A DNA stretch of 64,000 nt from JASHPR01 sp963815375 (GTDB lineage: Bacteria; Actinomycetota; Actinomycetes; Streptosporangiales; Streptosporangiaceae), in NCBI GenBank assembly GCA_963815375.1, contig CAWFGX010000001.1, positions 2,418,001 through 2,482,000 on the forward strand. The letters are read 5' to 3'. The notes under the pieces were generated by a model. It was given only the letters and a program-made list of their open reading frames with translations, had not been told where the DNA came from and did no database searches. This document shows positions 46,022-53,836 of this stretch, piece by piece. The translations under genes and the position numbers were made by a program. Within the stretch, counting starts at the first letter, position 1. The number at the start of each line of letters is the position of its first letter.

Positions 46022-46205
46022 AGCATGGCTGGACCATCACTGTTGCCCCGCACCGGCTCCAACAGCATGGCTGGACCATCACTGTTGCCCGGCACCGGCT
46101 CCAGCAGCATGGCTGGACCATCACTGTTGCCCGGCACCGGCTCCAGCAGCATGGCTGGACCATCACTGTTGCCTGGACCACGTGGTTGGACCATCACTGT
46201 CGCTC
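46022..46205. repeat. Array of 42-bp repeats in a divergent promoter region
   Basis: A 42-base unit beginning AGCATGGCTGGACCATCACT occurs at 46022, 46064, 46106 and 46148; the last copy is partial. A further partial copy of the core TGGACCATCACTGT lies near 46189. Copies differ by one to three bases. The array fills much of the 347 bases between divergent yqeY and the AbiEi/DUF559 gene. Confidence 0.92.
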
Positions 46206-46285
46206 GGGGTACGGCCCGTCGCGCCGAGAGCTGGGATGGCGCGCAGCTCGCCACGGTTGTCGGACCCTCGTGCGAAGCTCCGAGC

Positions 46286-47242
46286 ATGGAGCACGGATCT
46301 AGTGCCAACGGGGCCGCCCTCGACGGGCTGCTGACGACCCAGCACCGTGTCGTCGCTCGGTCCCAGGCGTTAGCCGCGGGCATGACCGAAGCGGCCCTGC
46401 GGCATCGAATACGGGACGGCGGACCATGGCAGGTCCTGCTGCCAGGTGTCTACCTGGCTGTAACAGGAACCAGCACCGTCGCCCAGCGTCACGTGGCAGC
46501 GGTCTTGTACGCGGGCCCCGCGAGCGTAGTCACGGGCGCCGCGGCGCTGCGGCGCTACGGGATCAGGACACCAGCCACGGGCTTCATTGACGTGCTGGTT
46601 CCAGTTCAGCGTCGACGTAGCGACAGCGGCTTCGTCCGGCTGCACAGGACCGCGCGGATGCCTTCCCCGGTCATGACCGACGGAGCGGTGCGCTACGCTC
46701 CGTCCGCTCGGGCAGTGGCGGACGCCACGCGCTTGTTAACAAGCCTCCGTGACGTCCGGGCGGTCATAGCTGATGCGGTCCAGCGGGGTAAGTGCTTGCC
46801 CGAGAGGCTGGCTGACGAACTCAACCAAGGGCCCGTGCGGAGATCCGCCCGACTGCGCCTAGTGCTGGGCGAGATCGCGGACGGAATCCGCTCGACAGCC
46901 GAGGCCGACCTAAAAGACCTGATAAAGCGGTCGCGCCTGCCCGAGCCCTTGTTCAACGCGCGCCTCTTCGCTGGGGGCGCTTTTATCGGCGCACCAGACT
47001 GCTGGTGGCCTGATGCAGGGGTGGCCGCAGAGGTCGACTCGCGGGAGTGGCACCTCTCACCTGAGGACTGGGAGCGGACGATGAGCAGGCGGGCGAGGAT
47101 GAGCTCGCACGGCATCATTGTGTTGCACTTCACGCCACACCAGATCCGGGCTCAGCCGCGGCAAGTGGCCGGGGACATCAGGTCTGCTCTCCAGGCGGCT
47201 GCTGGCCGGTCCCTGCCGATCACGGCGCTCCCAGCACGGTGA
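46286..47242 (+). CDS. AbiEi-like / DUF559-type protein
   Basis: The 318-residue protein has an N-terminal winged-helix region of AbiEi type (VVARSQALAAGMTEAALRHR followed by WQVLLPGVYLAVTG). Its C-terminal half resembles DUF559, a Vsr-like PD-(D/E)xK nuclease fold, with candidate active-site residues in PDCWWPDAGVAAEVDSREWH. Such proteins are widespread and often orphan in actinobacteria. No partner nucleotidyltransferase (AbiEii) is next to it. ATG at 46286. The 42-bp array lies just upstream. Confidence 0.72.
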   Translation: MEHGSSANGAALDGLLTTQHRVVARSQALAAGMTEAALRHRIRDGGPWQVLLPGVYLAVTGTSTVAQRHVAAVLYAGPASVVTGAAALRRYGIRTPATGFIDVLVPVQRRRSDSGFVRLHRTARMPSPVMTDGAVRYAPSARAVADATRLLTSLRDVRAVIADAVQRGKCLPERLADELNQGPVRRSARLRLVLGEIADGIRSTAEADLKDLIKRSRLPEPLFNARLFAGGAFIGAPDCWWPDAGVAAEVDSREWHLSPEDWERTMSRRARMSSHGIIVLHFTPHQIRAQPRQVAGDIRSALQAAAGRSLPITALPAR

Positions 47243-47307
47243 CGTCGCTGGCGTACGCAGGGTTCCGGCGCGGCATATCAGGTCGAGGCGCATGGCACCA
47301 TGTGTAG

Positions 47308-48243
47308 GTGCGACGACAAGCTCTCCTCGGGACGGCTGCGGCGATCGGTGCTGGTGTGTTTGGGTACGCGTCAGTCATCGAGCGCAACTGGTTCGCGCTG
47401 CGCCGCGTCGACGTTCCCGTGCTCCCCGCTGGAGCCAGGCCGCTGCGGATCCTGCACATCTCCGACGCGCACCTGACGCCCGGGCGCCACCGGCTGCTGT
47501 CGTGGATCCGGTCGCTGGACGCTCTGGAGCCCGACCTCGTGGTCAATACGGGCGACTCGATTGCCCATACAGAGTCCGTGCTGCCGTTCCTGGAGGCATT
47601 GGGGCCGCTGCTGGACCGCCCAGGCGTGTTCGTCTACGGGTCCAACGATCTGTACTCCCCGATGCCGAAGAACCCGACCCGGTACCTGTGGACCAGCTCG
47701 TCGGACGGCTACCGGCAGCGCACCCTGCCCGACCTGCCGTGGGCGGAACTCGGTGCGGGCATGGCGGCGGCTGGCTGGATGGACGCAAATAACAAGCACG
47801 GGCGGCTCAAGGCTGGTGACATGGACATCGAGGTGGCGGGCGTGCACGACCCGCACATCCGCCGGGACCGCTACGACCAGATTGCCCGGCCTGCCGACCC
47901 TGCCGCCGACCTGCACTTGGGCGTGCTGCACTCGCCGGAGCCCTCAGTGCTGGACCGGTTCGCCGCCGACGGCTATGACCTGATGCTGGCCGGGCATACC
48001 CACGGTGGACAGGTGTGCCTGCCGTGGTTCGGAACGCTGGTGACCAACTGCGGCATCGACCGCGCCCGGGCGAAGGGGCTGAGCCGGCATCCCGCTGGCG
48101 ACCTCGGTGCTGACCCAGCGCGCCCCTTCCTCCACGTCTCGGCAGGCCTGGGCACCTCGCCGTGGGCGCCGTTCCGGTTCTGCTGCCGCCCTGAGGCCTC
48201 ACTGCTGACACTGGTCGAGCGGCGGGCGGCACCGAATAGCTGA
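47308..48243 (+). CDS. Calcineurin-like metallophosphoesterase
   Basis: The 311-residue protein begins with a hydrophobic N-terminal helix that may anchor it. It has the phosphoesterase motifs ISDAHLTP, NTGDSIAH, GSNDLYSP (in place of GNHD), HSPEPSVLDRF and AGHTHGGQVCLP. The family includes YkuE-type phosphodiesterases; the substrate is unknown. It lies downstream of the class A PBP and before tRNA-Pro, as in mycobacteria. Confidence 0.86.
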   Translation: MRRQALLGTAAAIGAGVFGYASVIERNWFALRRVDVPVLPAGARPLRILHISDAHLTPGRHRLLSWIRSLDALEPDLVVNTGDSIAHTESVLPFLEALGPLLDRPGVFVYGSNDLYSPMPKNPTRYLWTSSSDGYRQRTLPDLPWAELGAGMAAAGWMDANNKHGRLKAGDMDIEVAGVHDPHIRRDRYDQIARPADPAADLHLGVLHSPEPSVLDRFAADGYDLMLAGHTHGGQVCLPWFGTLVTNCGIDRARAKGLSRHPAGDLGADPARPFLHVSAGLGTSPWAPFRFCCRPEASLLTLVERRAAPNS

Positions 48244-48286
48244 AAGCACCGGCCGGGATCGTCCGCTAGACTGCGGGGGCGGTCGC

Positions 48287-48363
48287 CGGGGTGTGGCGCA
48301 GCTTGGCAGCGCGCTTCGTTCGGGACGAAGAGGCCGCCGGTTCAAATCCGGCCACCCCGACCA
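48287..48363 (+). tRNA. tRNA-Pro (anticodon CGG)
   Basis: The acceptor stem CGGGGTG pairs with CACCCCG. The anticodon stem-loop CTTCG-TTCGGGA-CGAAG gives anticodon CGG. The T arm contains GGTTCAAATCC, and CCA is encoded at 48361-48363. Its 3' half is the insertion site of the downstream island. Confidence 0.95.
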
Positions 48364-48365
48364 CA
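48320..48365 (+). other. attL-like repeat (3' half of tRNA-Pro)
   Basis: These 46 bases, from the anticodon loop through CCA and CA, recur at 60567-60612 with two mismatches. This is the pattern of integrative elements that use a tRNA 3' end as attachment site. Confidence 0.85.
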
Positions 48366-48431
48366 AAATGCGAGGTCAGGGCCAGCGTCCCCGAAAGGAC
48401 TACGGCTCTGTCCGCGTCTTGCAGGGCTCGC

Positions 48432-48457
48432 TGGAGAAATCCTGGAGAAGATCTTGG
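48432..48457 (+). repeat. 26-bp direct repeat, left copy
   Basis: TGGAGAAATCCTGGAGAAGA continues with TCTTGG. The same 26 bases occur at 59217-59242 with one mismatch, on the same strand, near the other end of the island. Confidence 0.75.
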
Positions 48458-48646
48458 GTGTGCGATCCCGGTAGATGCTTGACACCTGAGTTCCGGTTCC
48501 CGGGTGACAGTTTGCGGACGCGGTTCCGGTAGCTGCCTGACAGTAGTTCCGGTAGGTGGGCGACACTCCGTGCTGGTTCGCTGGTTTTGATCTTCATGTC
48601 CGCTTCGGTGCGATCAATCGGTGGTTGTGGTGGAGGGGAGCCGGGT

Positions 48647-49797
48647 GTGCTGGTGGAGCTGGGTGTCGTAGAGCAGCGGTACCGGGCGGTGCTGGAGGTC
48701 CTGGACGAGGGCGTGCCGGTGACGGTGGTCGCGTAGCCGGTATGGGGTGGCGCGGCAGACGGTGCATGAGTGGCTGCGCCGGTATGCGGATGAGGGCGGT
48801 CTGGCCGGGCTGGCGGACCGGTCGCCGAAGCCGGATTCGTGCCCGCATCAGATGCCTGTCGCGGTGGAGGCCCGGGTGGTGGCCCTGAGGCGGGAGCATC
48901 CGGGGTGGGGGCCGTCGCGGATCCGCTGGCAGCTGGAGCGTGAGGGCATCGTGCCGCTGCCGGGCCGGTCGAGCGTGTACCGGGCGCTGGTGCGCCATGG
49001 GCTGGTCGAGGCCGCAGAAGCGCAAGCGGCGGCGGGAGGACTACCGGCGGTGGGAGCGCGGGCGGGCGATGGAGCTGTGGCAGATGGACGTGGTGGGCCG
49101 GGTGTATCTGGCCGGTGGCGCTGGAGGTCAAGGTCGTGACCGGTATTGATGACCATTCCCGGTTCATCGTGTGTGCGAAGGTGGTGGTGCGGGCGACGGC
49201 GCGGCCGGTGTGCCAGGCGCTGACCGGGGCGCTGCGGCGCCACGGGGTGCCCGCGCAGATCCTGACCGACAACGGCAAGGTCTTCACCGGCCGGTTCGGC
49301 CGCGGGGCGGGGCCGGTGATGTTCGACCGGATCTGCGCTGATAACGGGATCCGGCATCTGCTGACCGCGCCGTACTCGCCGACCACCACCGGGAAGGTGG
49401 AGCGGCTGCACAAGACCATGCGGGCGGAGTTCTTCACGCGCCGGCGGACGGAACTTCGCCACCGTGCCTGAGCTGCAGGACGCGCTGGATAAGTGGGTGA
49501 TGGAGTACAACACCGCCCGCCCGCATCAGTCCTGTGGCGGCCGCCCGCCCGCTGAGCGGTTTGCTCTGGCGGACCGGTCCGTCACCGCCGATCGACTCCG
49601 CTGTCGGTATCAGCGTCTGCCCGCGCCGCCGGCGCTGCCGCCAGGCGGCCCGGCGGGGGTGTCGCGGTGGGTGAACGCGCACGGCAAGATCTCCCTGGCC
49701 GGGTTCAGCTACCGGCCGGCGCGACGTATGCAGGCGAACCCGTCGAGGTGGTCGTGGCCGGCGGCCCGGCAGCCGCGGCGGCGGCGTACCCGCCGTA
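48647..49797 (+). pseudogene. IS481-family transposase, multiply frameshifted
   Basis: Read across frames, this stretch gives an almost complete IS481-type transposase. It includes an N-terminal HTH, the DDE catalytic residues in ELWQMDVVGRVYL, ILTDNGKVF and TTTGKVERLHK, and the C-terminal YNTARPHQSCGGRPPAERF. Frames change near 48734 (after an in-frame TAG), 49010, 49110, 49455 and 49715. The start would be GTG at 48647 after GGAGGGGAG. The element is therefore dead. Repeats of TTCCGGTA at 48500-48570 probably belong to its left end. No clear right end was found. Confidence 0.85.
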
Positions 49798-49888
49798 GCA
49801 GCCTCCGTACCCGCCGGCGGTACGCCCAGCCGGGTGCGGTCACAGCCGGCTCCCGGCCGCCGCGGGTACACCGTTGCCGGGTACACCG

Positions 49889-50692
49889 TCAGCGGCGGCG
49901 GGTACGGGGCGGGCCGGCCAGGTACGCGGCCAGCGAGGCCTGTACCTGCTGGGCGCGTTCCTGGCCGACGTGCAGCCGTGAGCGGATGGTGCGGATGCTC
50001 GGCGGCGCCCCGGCTGCCAGCTCAGCCCGGAACTGTTCGAGCAGGCCAGGCTCAGTCTCTCTGCCTGCGGGGCGGGCAGCAGACGTACCCGCCGCACCGT
50101 CACGGGACGGCGGCCGGGGTAGCGGCGTCAGGGGTACGGGTGCGCTGCCGGGTGCCACGGGTACGGGCCGGGCCGCAGCGCCGGGTACGGGTACGCCGCC
50201 GGTGCCGGGTGCACCCCGGGACAGGGGTACGGTGGCGGGCCCGGCGGACAGCAGGTGCGCGAGTGCGGCGCCGAACCCGAGCGAGACCACCGGCAGGCAC
50301 GACACGAACACCACCACCGGCCACGGCGTCCGTGTCGCGTGCATCGCAGCGAGGATGTGGTAGACGGCCTGGCCGAGCATGCCCAGGATCAGCGCGCCGA
50401 TGGCCGAGTTACGGCCGAACGACCGTGCTGTGGTGCCCTCTGATGAGCGCAGCCACGCGCCGAGGGCGTACGACCCGTAGGCCTCGATGCCGACCGGCAG
50501 AGTGATCGCCGTGTTCAGCTGGAAGCCGGGCACGATGCCGGGCAGCGGGTGGATCGGGCCGAAGCCGCACAGGCCGCCCAGCCCCACCCACCCCGACCAC
50601 ACCGCGACCGCAGCCGGGGCCCCGATCAGGAACAGCGGCCAGCGGGGCATGCCACGCACGGCCCTGGCGGCCCGGTCTGGGTTGGTGCTCAT
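49889..50692 (-). CDS. DUF2637-type membrane protein of an integrative element
   Basis: The 267-residue protein has four transmembrane segments in its first 150 residues (for example LFLIGAPAAVAVWSGWVGLG and ILGMLGQAVYHILAAMHA), typical of DUF2637 proteins carried by actinomycete integrative and conjugative elements. A proline/valine/glycine-rich linker leads to a small helical C-terminal domain (SIRTIRSRLHVGQERAQQVQ) resembling a DNA-binding winged helix. ATG at 50692. The gene seems intact. Confidence 0.75.
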   Translation of the reverse strand: MSTNPDRAARAVRGMPRWPLFLIGAPAAVAVWSGWVGLGGLCGFGPIHPLPGIVPGFQLNTAITLPVGIEAYGSYALGAWLRSSEGTTARSFGRNSAIGALILGMLGQAVYHILAAMHATRTPWPVVVFVSCLPVVSLGFGAALAHLLSAGPATVPLSRGAPGTGGVPVPGAAARPVPVAPGSAPVPLTPLPRPPSRDGAAGTSAARPAGRETEPGLLEQFRAELAAGAPPSIRTIRSRLHVGQERAQQVQASLAAYLAGPPRTRRR

Positions 50693-50841
50693 GATGTATA
50701 TGCCTTCCTGATCCGGTGTCCTGACGTGGGTGGCGACCGGGCTGGCGCTCTGCGCTGCCGGCTATCGGCTCGCCCCATTGAGATGGCGCGTTCTGGTGCT
50801 CCGTGCGCGGCGCGAGCCGCCGCAGCTGGGCGGCTGGCCGG

Positions 50842-51069
50842 TTACCGCCGGTGTCCTTGCCGCCCGCCACGGGTTCCGCGCCGGGCGCGCGGGGCGGGTA
50901 CTGGCTGGGCGGGCCGGTAGCCGCCGTGGCCGATGACCGGGCACAGCGGCTCCCCGTCCTGCTGGGACCACTGCGGCCGGGCCAGCCCGTGGGCCTGCCA
51001 CGGCACAGATGAGCGCGGTGGGCGGCGCACGGCTGGCTCGCCGCACACCGGGCACACCATCGCGGTCAC
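50842..51069 (-). CDS. Small zinc-ribbon-like protein of an integrative element
   Basis: The 75-residue frame begins VTAMVCPVCGEPAVRRPP and ends with SQQDGEPLCPVIGHGGYRPA. It resembles small CPxCG proteins common in actinomycete integrative elements. Only three cysteines are visible, so zinc binding is tentative. Its GTG overlaps the stop of the upstream gene (GTGA). Confidence 0.6.
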   Translation of the reverse strand: MTAMVCPVCGEPAVRRPPRSSVPWQAHGLARPQWSQQDGEPLCPVIGHGGYRPAQPVPAPRARRGTRGGRQGHRR

Positions 51070-51503
51070 CGGCAGTGTGCGGGCGGGCAGGTGACCCGGC
51101 CGCTGACCGACCCGGCTTGGACCAGCGGGGTGACCGCGGTGTCGGCGGTGACCCGCACATCCCCGGACACGGTGTGCGCCCCGACGCTGACCGGGGCGAT
51201 GGTGTGCACGGTCACGTCGCCGCTGGTGGTCTGCGCGTCGACCGCGCCGGCGGCCCGGGTGACGGTGATGGCGCCCGAGACAGCCGTGGCCCCAGCCGGG
51301 GCGTCGTCACGAGGCAGGGTCAGGGTCCAGGTGTCCCTGGACAGCTCGGCGCGCGTGTCACGGGTGACGGCGGCCGGGCCGGTGACCGAGGCGGCAGCGC
51401 TGGTGATCTGCGGGCCGGTGATCGCCTCCAGGAACGCTGCACCGGCGTGCACGGCCAGCGTGACGGGGCCCGGGCGGGGAGCGGAGAAGGTCTTGGTGGT
51501 CAT
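51066..51503 (-). CDS. Hypothetical beta-rich protein (DUF4097-like pattern)
   Basis: The 145-residue protein has repeating short beta strands with the pattern ATAVSGAITVTRAAGAVDAQ and TTSGDVTVHTI, as in DUF4097-like beta-helix proteins. Function is unknown. There is no signal peptide. Start ATG at 51503. It is coupled to the small zinc-ribbon gene by a GTGA overlap. Confidence 0.6.
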   Translation of the reverse strand: MTTKTFSAPRPGPVTLAVHAGAAFLEAITGPQITSAAASVTGPAAVTRDTRAELSRDTWTLTLPRDDAPAGATAVSGAITVTRAAGAVDAQTTSGDVTVHTIAPVSVGAHTVSGDVRVTADTAVTPLVQAGSVSGRVTCPPAHCR

Positions 51504-51648
51504 GGCAGATGTCTTCCTTGCACAAGGGGACGAAGGGTGTTGTGAGCGCGGCAGCAAGGCGCCAGATGAGGCAGGCGTGCTCGCGGCCGGGCCGGGTGGG
51601 CCAGCACTGGCGCGGGAGAATCCGCCGGGGGTCGGTACCCCTGGGCGG

Positions 51649-51747
51649 TCAGGTCAGCGGCTGCTTCCCGGGGGCAGCGCGCGGTCGCGGGAGCGGACGG
51701 GGCGCCATCCACGCCTCACGCAGGTCCTCGACGCTCGGAACGGTCAT
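51649..51747 (-). CDS. Candidate 32-residue peptide gene
   Basis: ATG at 51747 is preceded by GGAGGAGCC, a very good ribosome site. The frame (MTVPSVEDLREAWMAPRPLP, then a basic proline-rich end) stops with TGA at 51649. It lies upstream of the beta-rich protein on the same strand. No homologue is recalled. The call rests on the ribosome site alone. Confidence 0.45.
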   Translation of the reverse strand: MTVPSVEDLREAWMAPRPLPRPRAAPGKQPLT

Positions 51748-52001
51748 GGCTCCTCCGGAGCAATGTCGAGTGCCAGCGTCGTCGGAACCGGATGTGCCCG
51801 AGGTCACCACCGTCCTCATCACACTCCTCACCAGCCCGGAGTCGGACGTCCGAACGGCGGAGCCCGAAGTCGTTCGGAATCTCCCTGAGGTTGATCTTGA
51901 CTTCTCGGCGGCTGCGGCCGCCCGGCGCACGACCTGTGGGCCTTCGAGCGGTTCCCTGGCTAGGCCCGGCTAACCCCGCAAGACTCAGGAGCCCGCGACC
52001 G

Positions 52002-52826
52002 TCAGCGGCTCGGTGTTGCGGGCGCGCTGTCGGCGATCGCGATGAGCTGCCGTGTGGTCAGCAGCTGCGGCTCGTCTGGGCCGTCTAGGCCCCCGACCAC
52101 GATAAAGTCGGTCAGGCCGTTCTCCCGCCAGGTGATCACGTTACGGGTGGCGCACCCTGATTGCCCGCGGACCCGGATCGTGATCCAGCCGCCTGGCCCT
52201 GGGCCAGGCACCTGCGGGCTGCCCGCGCTCTGCGCGATTTCCAGGGGGTCCGCGCCGTGCGGCAGGCTATAGAACTGGTAAATGCCGGCGGGCTCCGAGC
52301 TACCCGCCCGTGGCCAGGTCACCGCCGGGGCAACGCCGGTCGGCGGGTAGCCGGCGGGCAGCGCAGTCGGCCGCAGCATGAGCCTTGCGCTGAGCCATGC
52401 GATCACCCCGCCGGTAGCTCCGTCCACCAGCTTCCGGCTTGCCAGCGGCTGGGCCAGCCTGATGTCCTGTGCTGGCACCAGACCCGCTTCGTTCATCCCG
52501 TTCTGGCACCCGCCAGGCTTTGTCACGGCCTGCAGGAACAGTGCGATCTTGGTGGTGCTCTGCCTGGCCACGGCGGTGACGGCAGCCACGCAGCCCCCCG
52601 ACATGTAGGGTCCGACCAGGATCGTCTGGCCATCCGCGCTGACCACCGCAGTGCCGCCGTATCCCTGGTAGGACACGTGGCTGCTGGGTCCCTGATAGGA
52701 GACGTGGCTGCTGGTGGTTCCTGCGCACGCGCTGCAGCACCCCCCCAGCAGTCCCGCAAGCACCAAAGACGTCAGCCGAGGGCGTGATCGCCGGCGAACT
52801 TGTTCATATCGTCTTGGACGCGACAT
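52002..52826 (-). CDS. Putative lipoprotein of unknown function
   Basis: The 274-residue protein has a basic N-terminus, a hydrophobic stretch (LTSLVLAGLLGGC) and a lipobox-like cysteine, so it is probably exported and lipid-anchored. Just after it, the octapeptide SSHVSYQG is repeated twice. The rest has paired cysteines (SGGCVAAVTAV, KPGGCQNG) but no known domain. ATG at 52826 is 6 bases after an upstream stop, within a leftward cluster of island genes. Confidence 0.65.
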   Translation of the reverse strand: MSRPRRYEQVRRRSRPRLTSLVLAGLLGGCCSACAGTTSSHVSYQGPSSHVSYQGYGGTAVVSADGQTILVGPYMSGGCVAAVTAVARQSTTKIALFLQAVTKPGGCQNGMNEAGLVPAQDIRLAQPLASRKLVDGATGGVIAWLSARLMLRPTALPAGYPPTGVAPAVTWPRAGSSEPAGIYQFYSLPHGADPLEIAQSAGSPQVPGPGPGGWITIRVRGQSGCATRNVITWRENGLTDFIVVGGLDGPDEPQLLTTRQLIAIADSAPATPSR

Positions 52827-52832
52827 GAGCGG

Positions 52833-53103
52833 TCACGGGTTCCGCGGGTCGTGCCGGAATCTCTCGACCGCGTCGATGGCCTCCTCGTTGGCCAGGACGC
52901 CGATGTCGTAACCACCCCATGGGGTCCGCTCCGCCACCGGCAGGCTCGCCACCGGGTCGCGGAGGGTGCGGACCGGGCCGCCAGTCTCCAGCCACTCCAC
53001 TGGATAGCAGGCGAGGATCTTCGTCTTCCAGACGAGGATCTGCCGAGGCTCGGACGGTGGCGAGCTGACGACGGGGAGGTCGCGCCAGCCGGGCCACGCA
53101 TGG
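52833..53103 (-). pseudogene. Protein-like fragment without a start codon
   Basis: On the minus strand a stop-free stretch ending in TGA at 52833 reads as ordinary protein (for example ILVWKTKILACYPVEWLETG and GGYDIGVLANEEAIDAVERF). No ATG, GTG or TTG precedes it before an upstream stop. The ATG at 53101 lies in a different frame with poor composition. A frameshift or loss of the start is likely. It follows directly on the 37-residue membrane peptide gene. Confidence 0.45.
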
Positions 53104-53217
53104 TCACCGCCGTGACCGGCCCACGGACAGCAGCCACCCCAGAAGCAAGATGGCCGCGGCCCAAGCGCCGGTCACGGCACCGGCGACGAGCAGGAACTGG
53201 GCAGCGTGGCCTGTCAT
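53104..53217 (-). CDS. 37-residue single-pass membrane peptide
   Basis: ATG at 53217 is preceded by GGAGGAAACCC. The frame reads MTGHAAQFLLVAGAVTGAWA, continues as a hydrophobic helix and ends in a basic VGRSRR. It overlaps the stop of the GIY-YIG-like gene as ATGA, so the two were translationally coupled. Function unknown. Confidence 0.55.
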   Translation of the reverse strand: MTGHAAQFLLVAGAVTGAWAAAILLLGWLLSVGRSRR

Positions 53218-53688
53218 GGGTTTCCTCCAGATGATCGGATGGGCGTTGCGGGCGGGCTGGCTGGCGTGCGGGGCAGCAGCCACGGGTCATCAGCCAGCGG
53301 CCCGCGGTGGACTGGGCGGGCGGGTTTGCCGGTGACCAGGCCGCTGCGCAGGGCGGTGTGCCCGGCGAGCAGGGCGGCGGTCATCACTCCGGCGGCTTGT
53401 TTCTGGGTGTCGGTGGTGCGGCTGCGTGACAGTGACCCGTCGGCGTTGGCCGGCAGCCAGGGGTGTGATGCCGCACAGCGGGCAGTGCCGCGAGGCGCGG
53501 CCCTGGCGTTTGAGCTGCCGCTCGCGCGCCCGGGTGCCGGGCCACATGCGGGCCAGCTCCCAGCTGATGCCCGCGGCCTTGACGACGGCTAACAGCCGGG
53601 CGCCGCGCCCGGCCTCATGCTCAGCCAGCCGGCGCTTCACGTTGACCGCCCAGTGCTGGACCTGCCGACAGTTCGTTCTGGCTGTCAC
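53214..53688 (-). pseudogene. GIY-YIG-like nuclease remnant, 5' truncated and frameshifted
   Basis: The first part (53470-53688) reads AVNVKRRLAEHEAGRGARLL and ends in CPLCGI, as in GIY-YIG-like proteins of actinomycete mobile elements. The N-terminal GIY strand is missing. Near 53463 the frame shifts by one base. The continuation LPANADGSLSRSRTTDTQKQ ... ALLAGHTALRSGLVTGKPAR then runs to TGA at 53214, which overlaps the next start codon. It is probably inactive. Confidence 0.6.
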
Positions 53689-53836
53689 TGGCGCTGGTCG
53701 TGCCTTGTGCGCAGGTCAGGTGGCAGGAAACCCGTGACAGCGTGTCGCTCGCAGATCCCTGAATCCCCGTCGGTATTCCGGTACAGTCCTCGGCAATTGC
53801 GAGCCGGGTTCGTGATTCCTGAAGCCGAGGTACTCT

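Noticed and set aside
46022..46205. CRISPR array
   Set aside because: The 42-bp units are directly adjacent without unique spacers, and no cas genes are present.
48747..49139. Separate short genes within the IS481 remnant
   Set aside because: Each short frame is a piece of one transposase; together they form a single broken gene.
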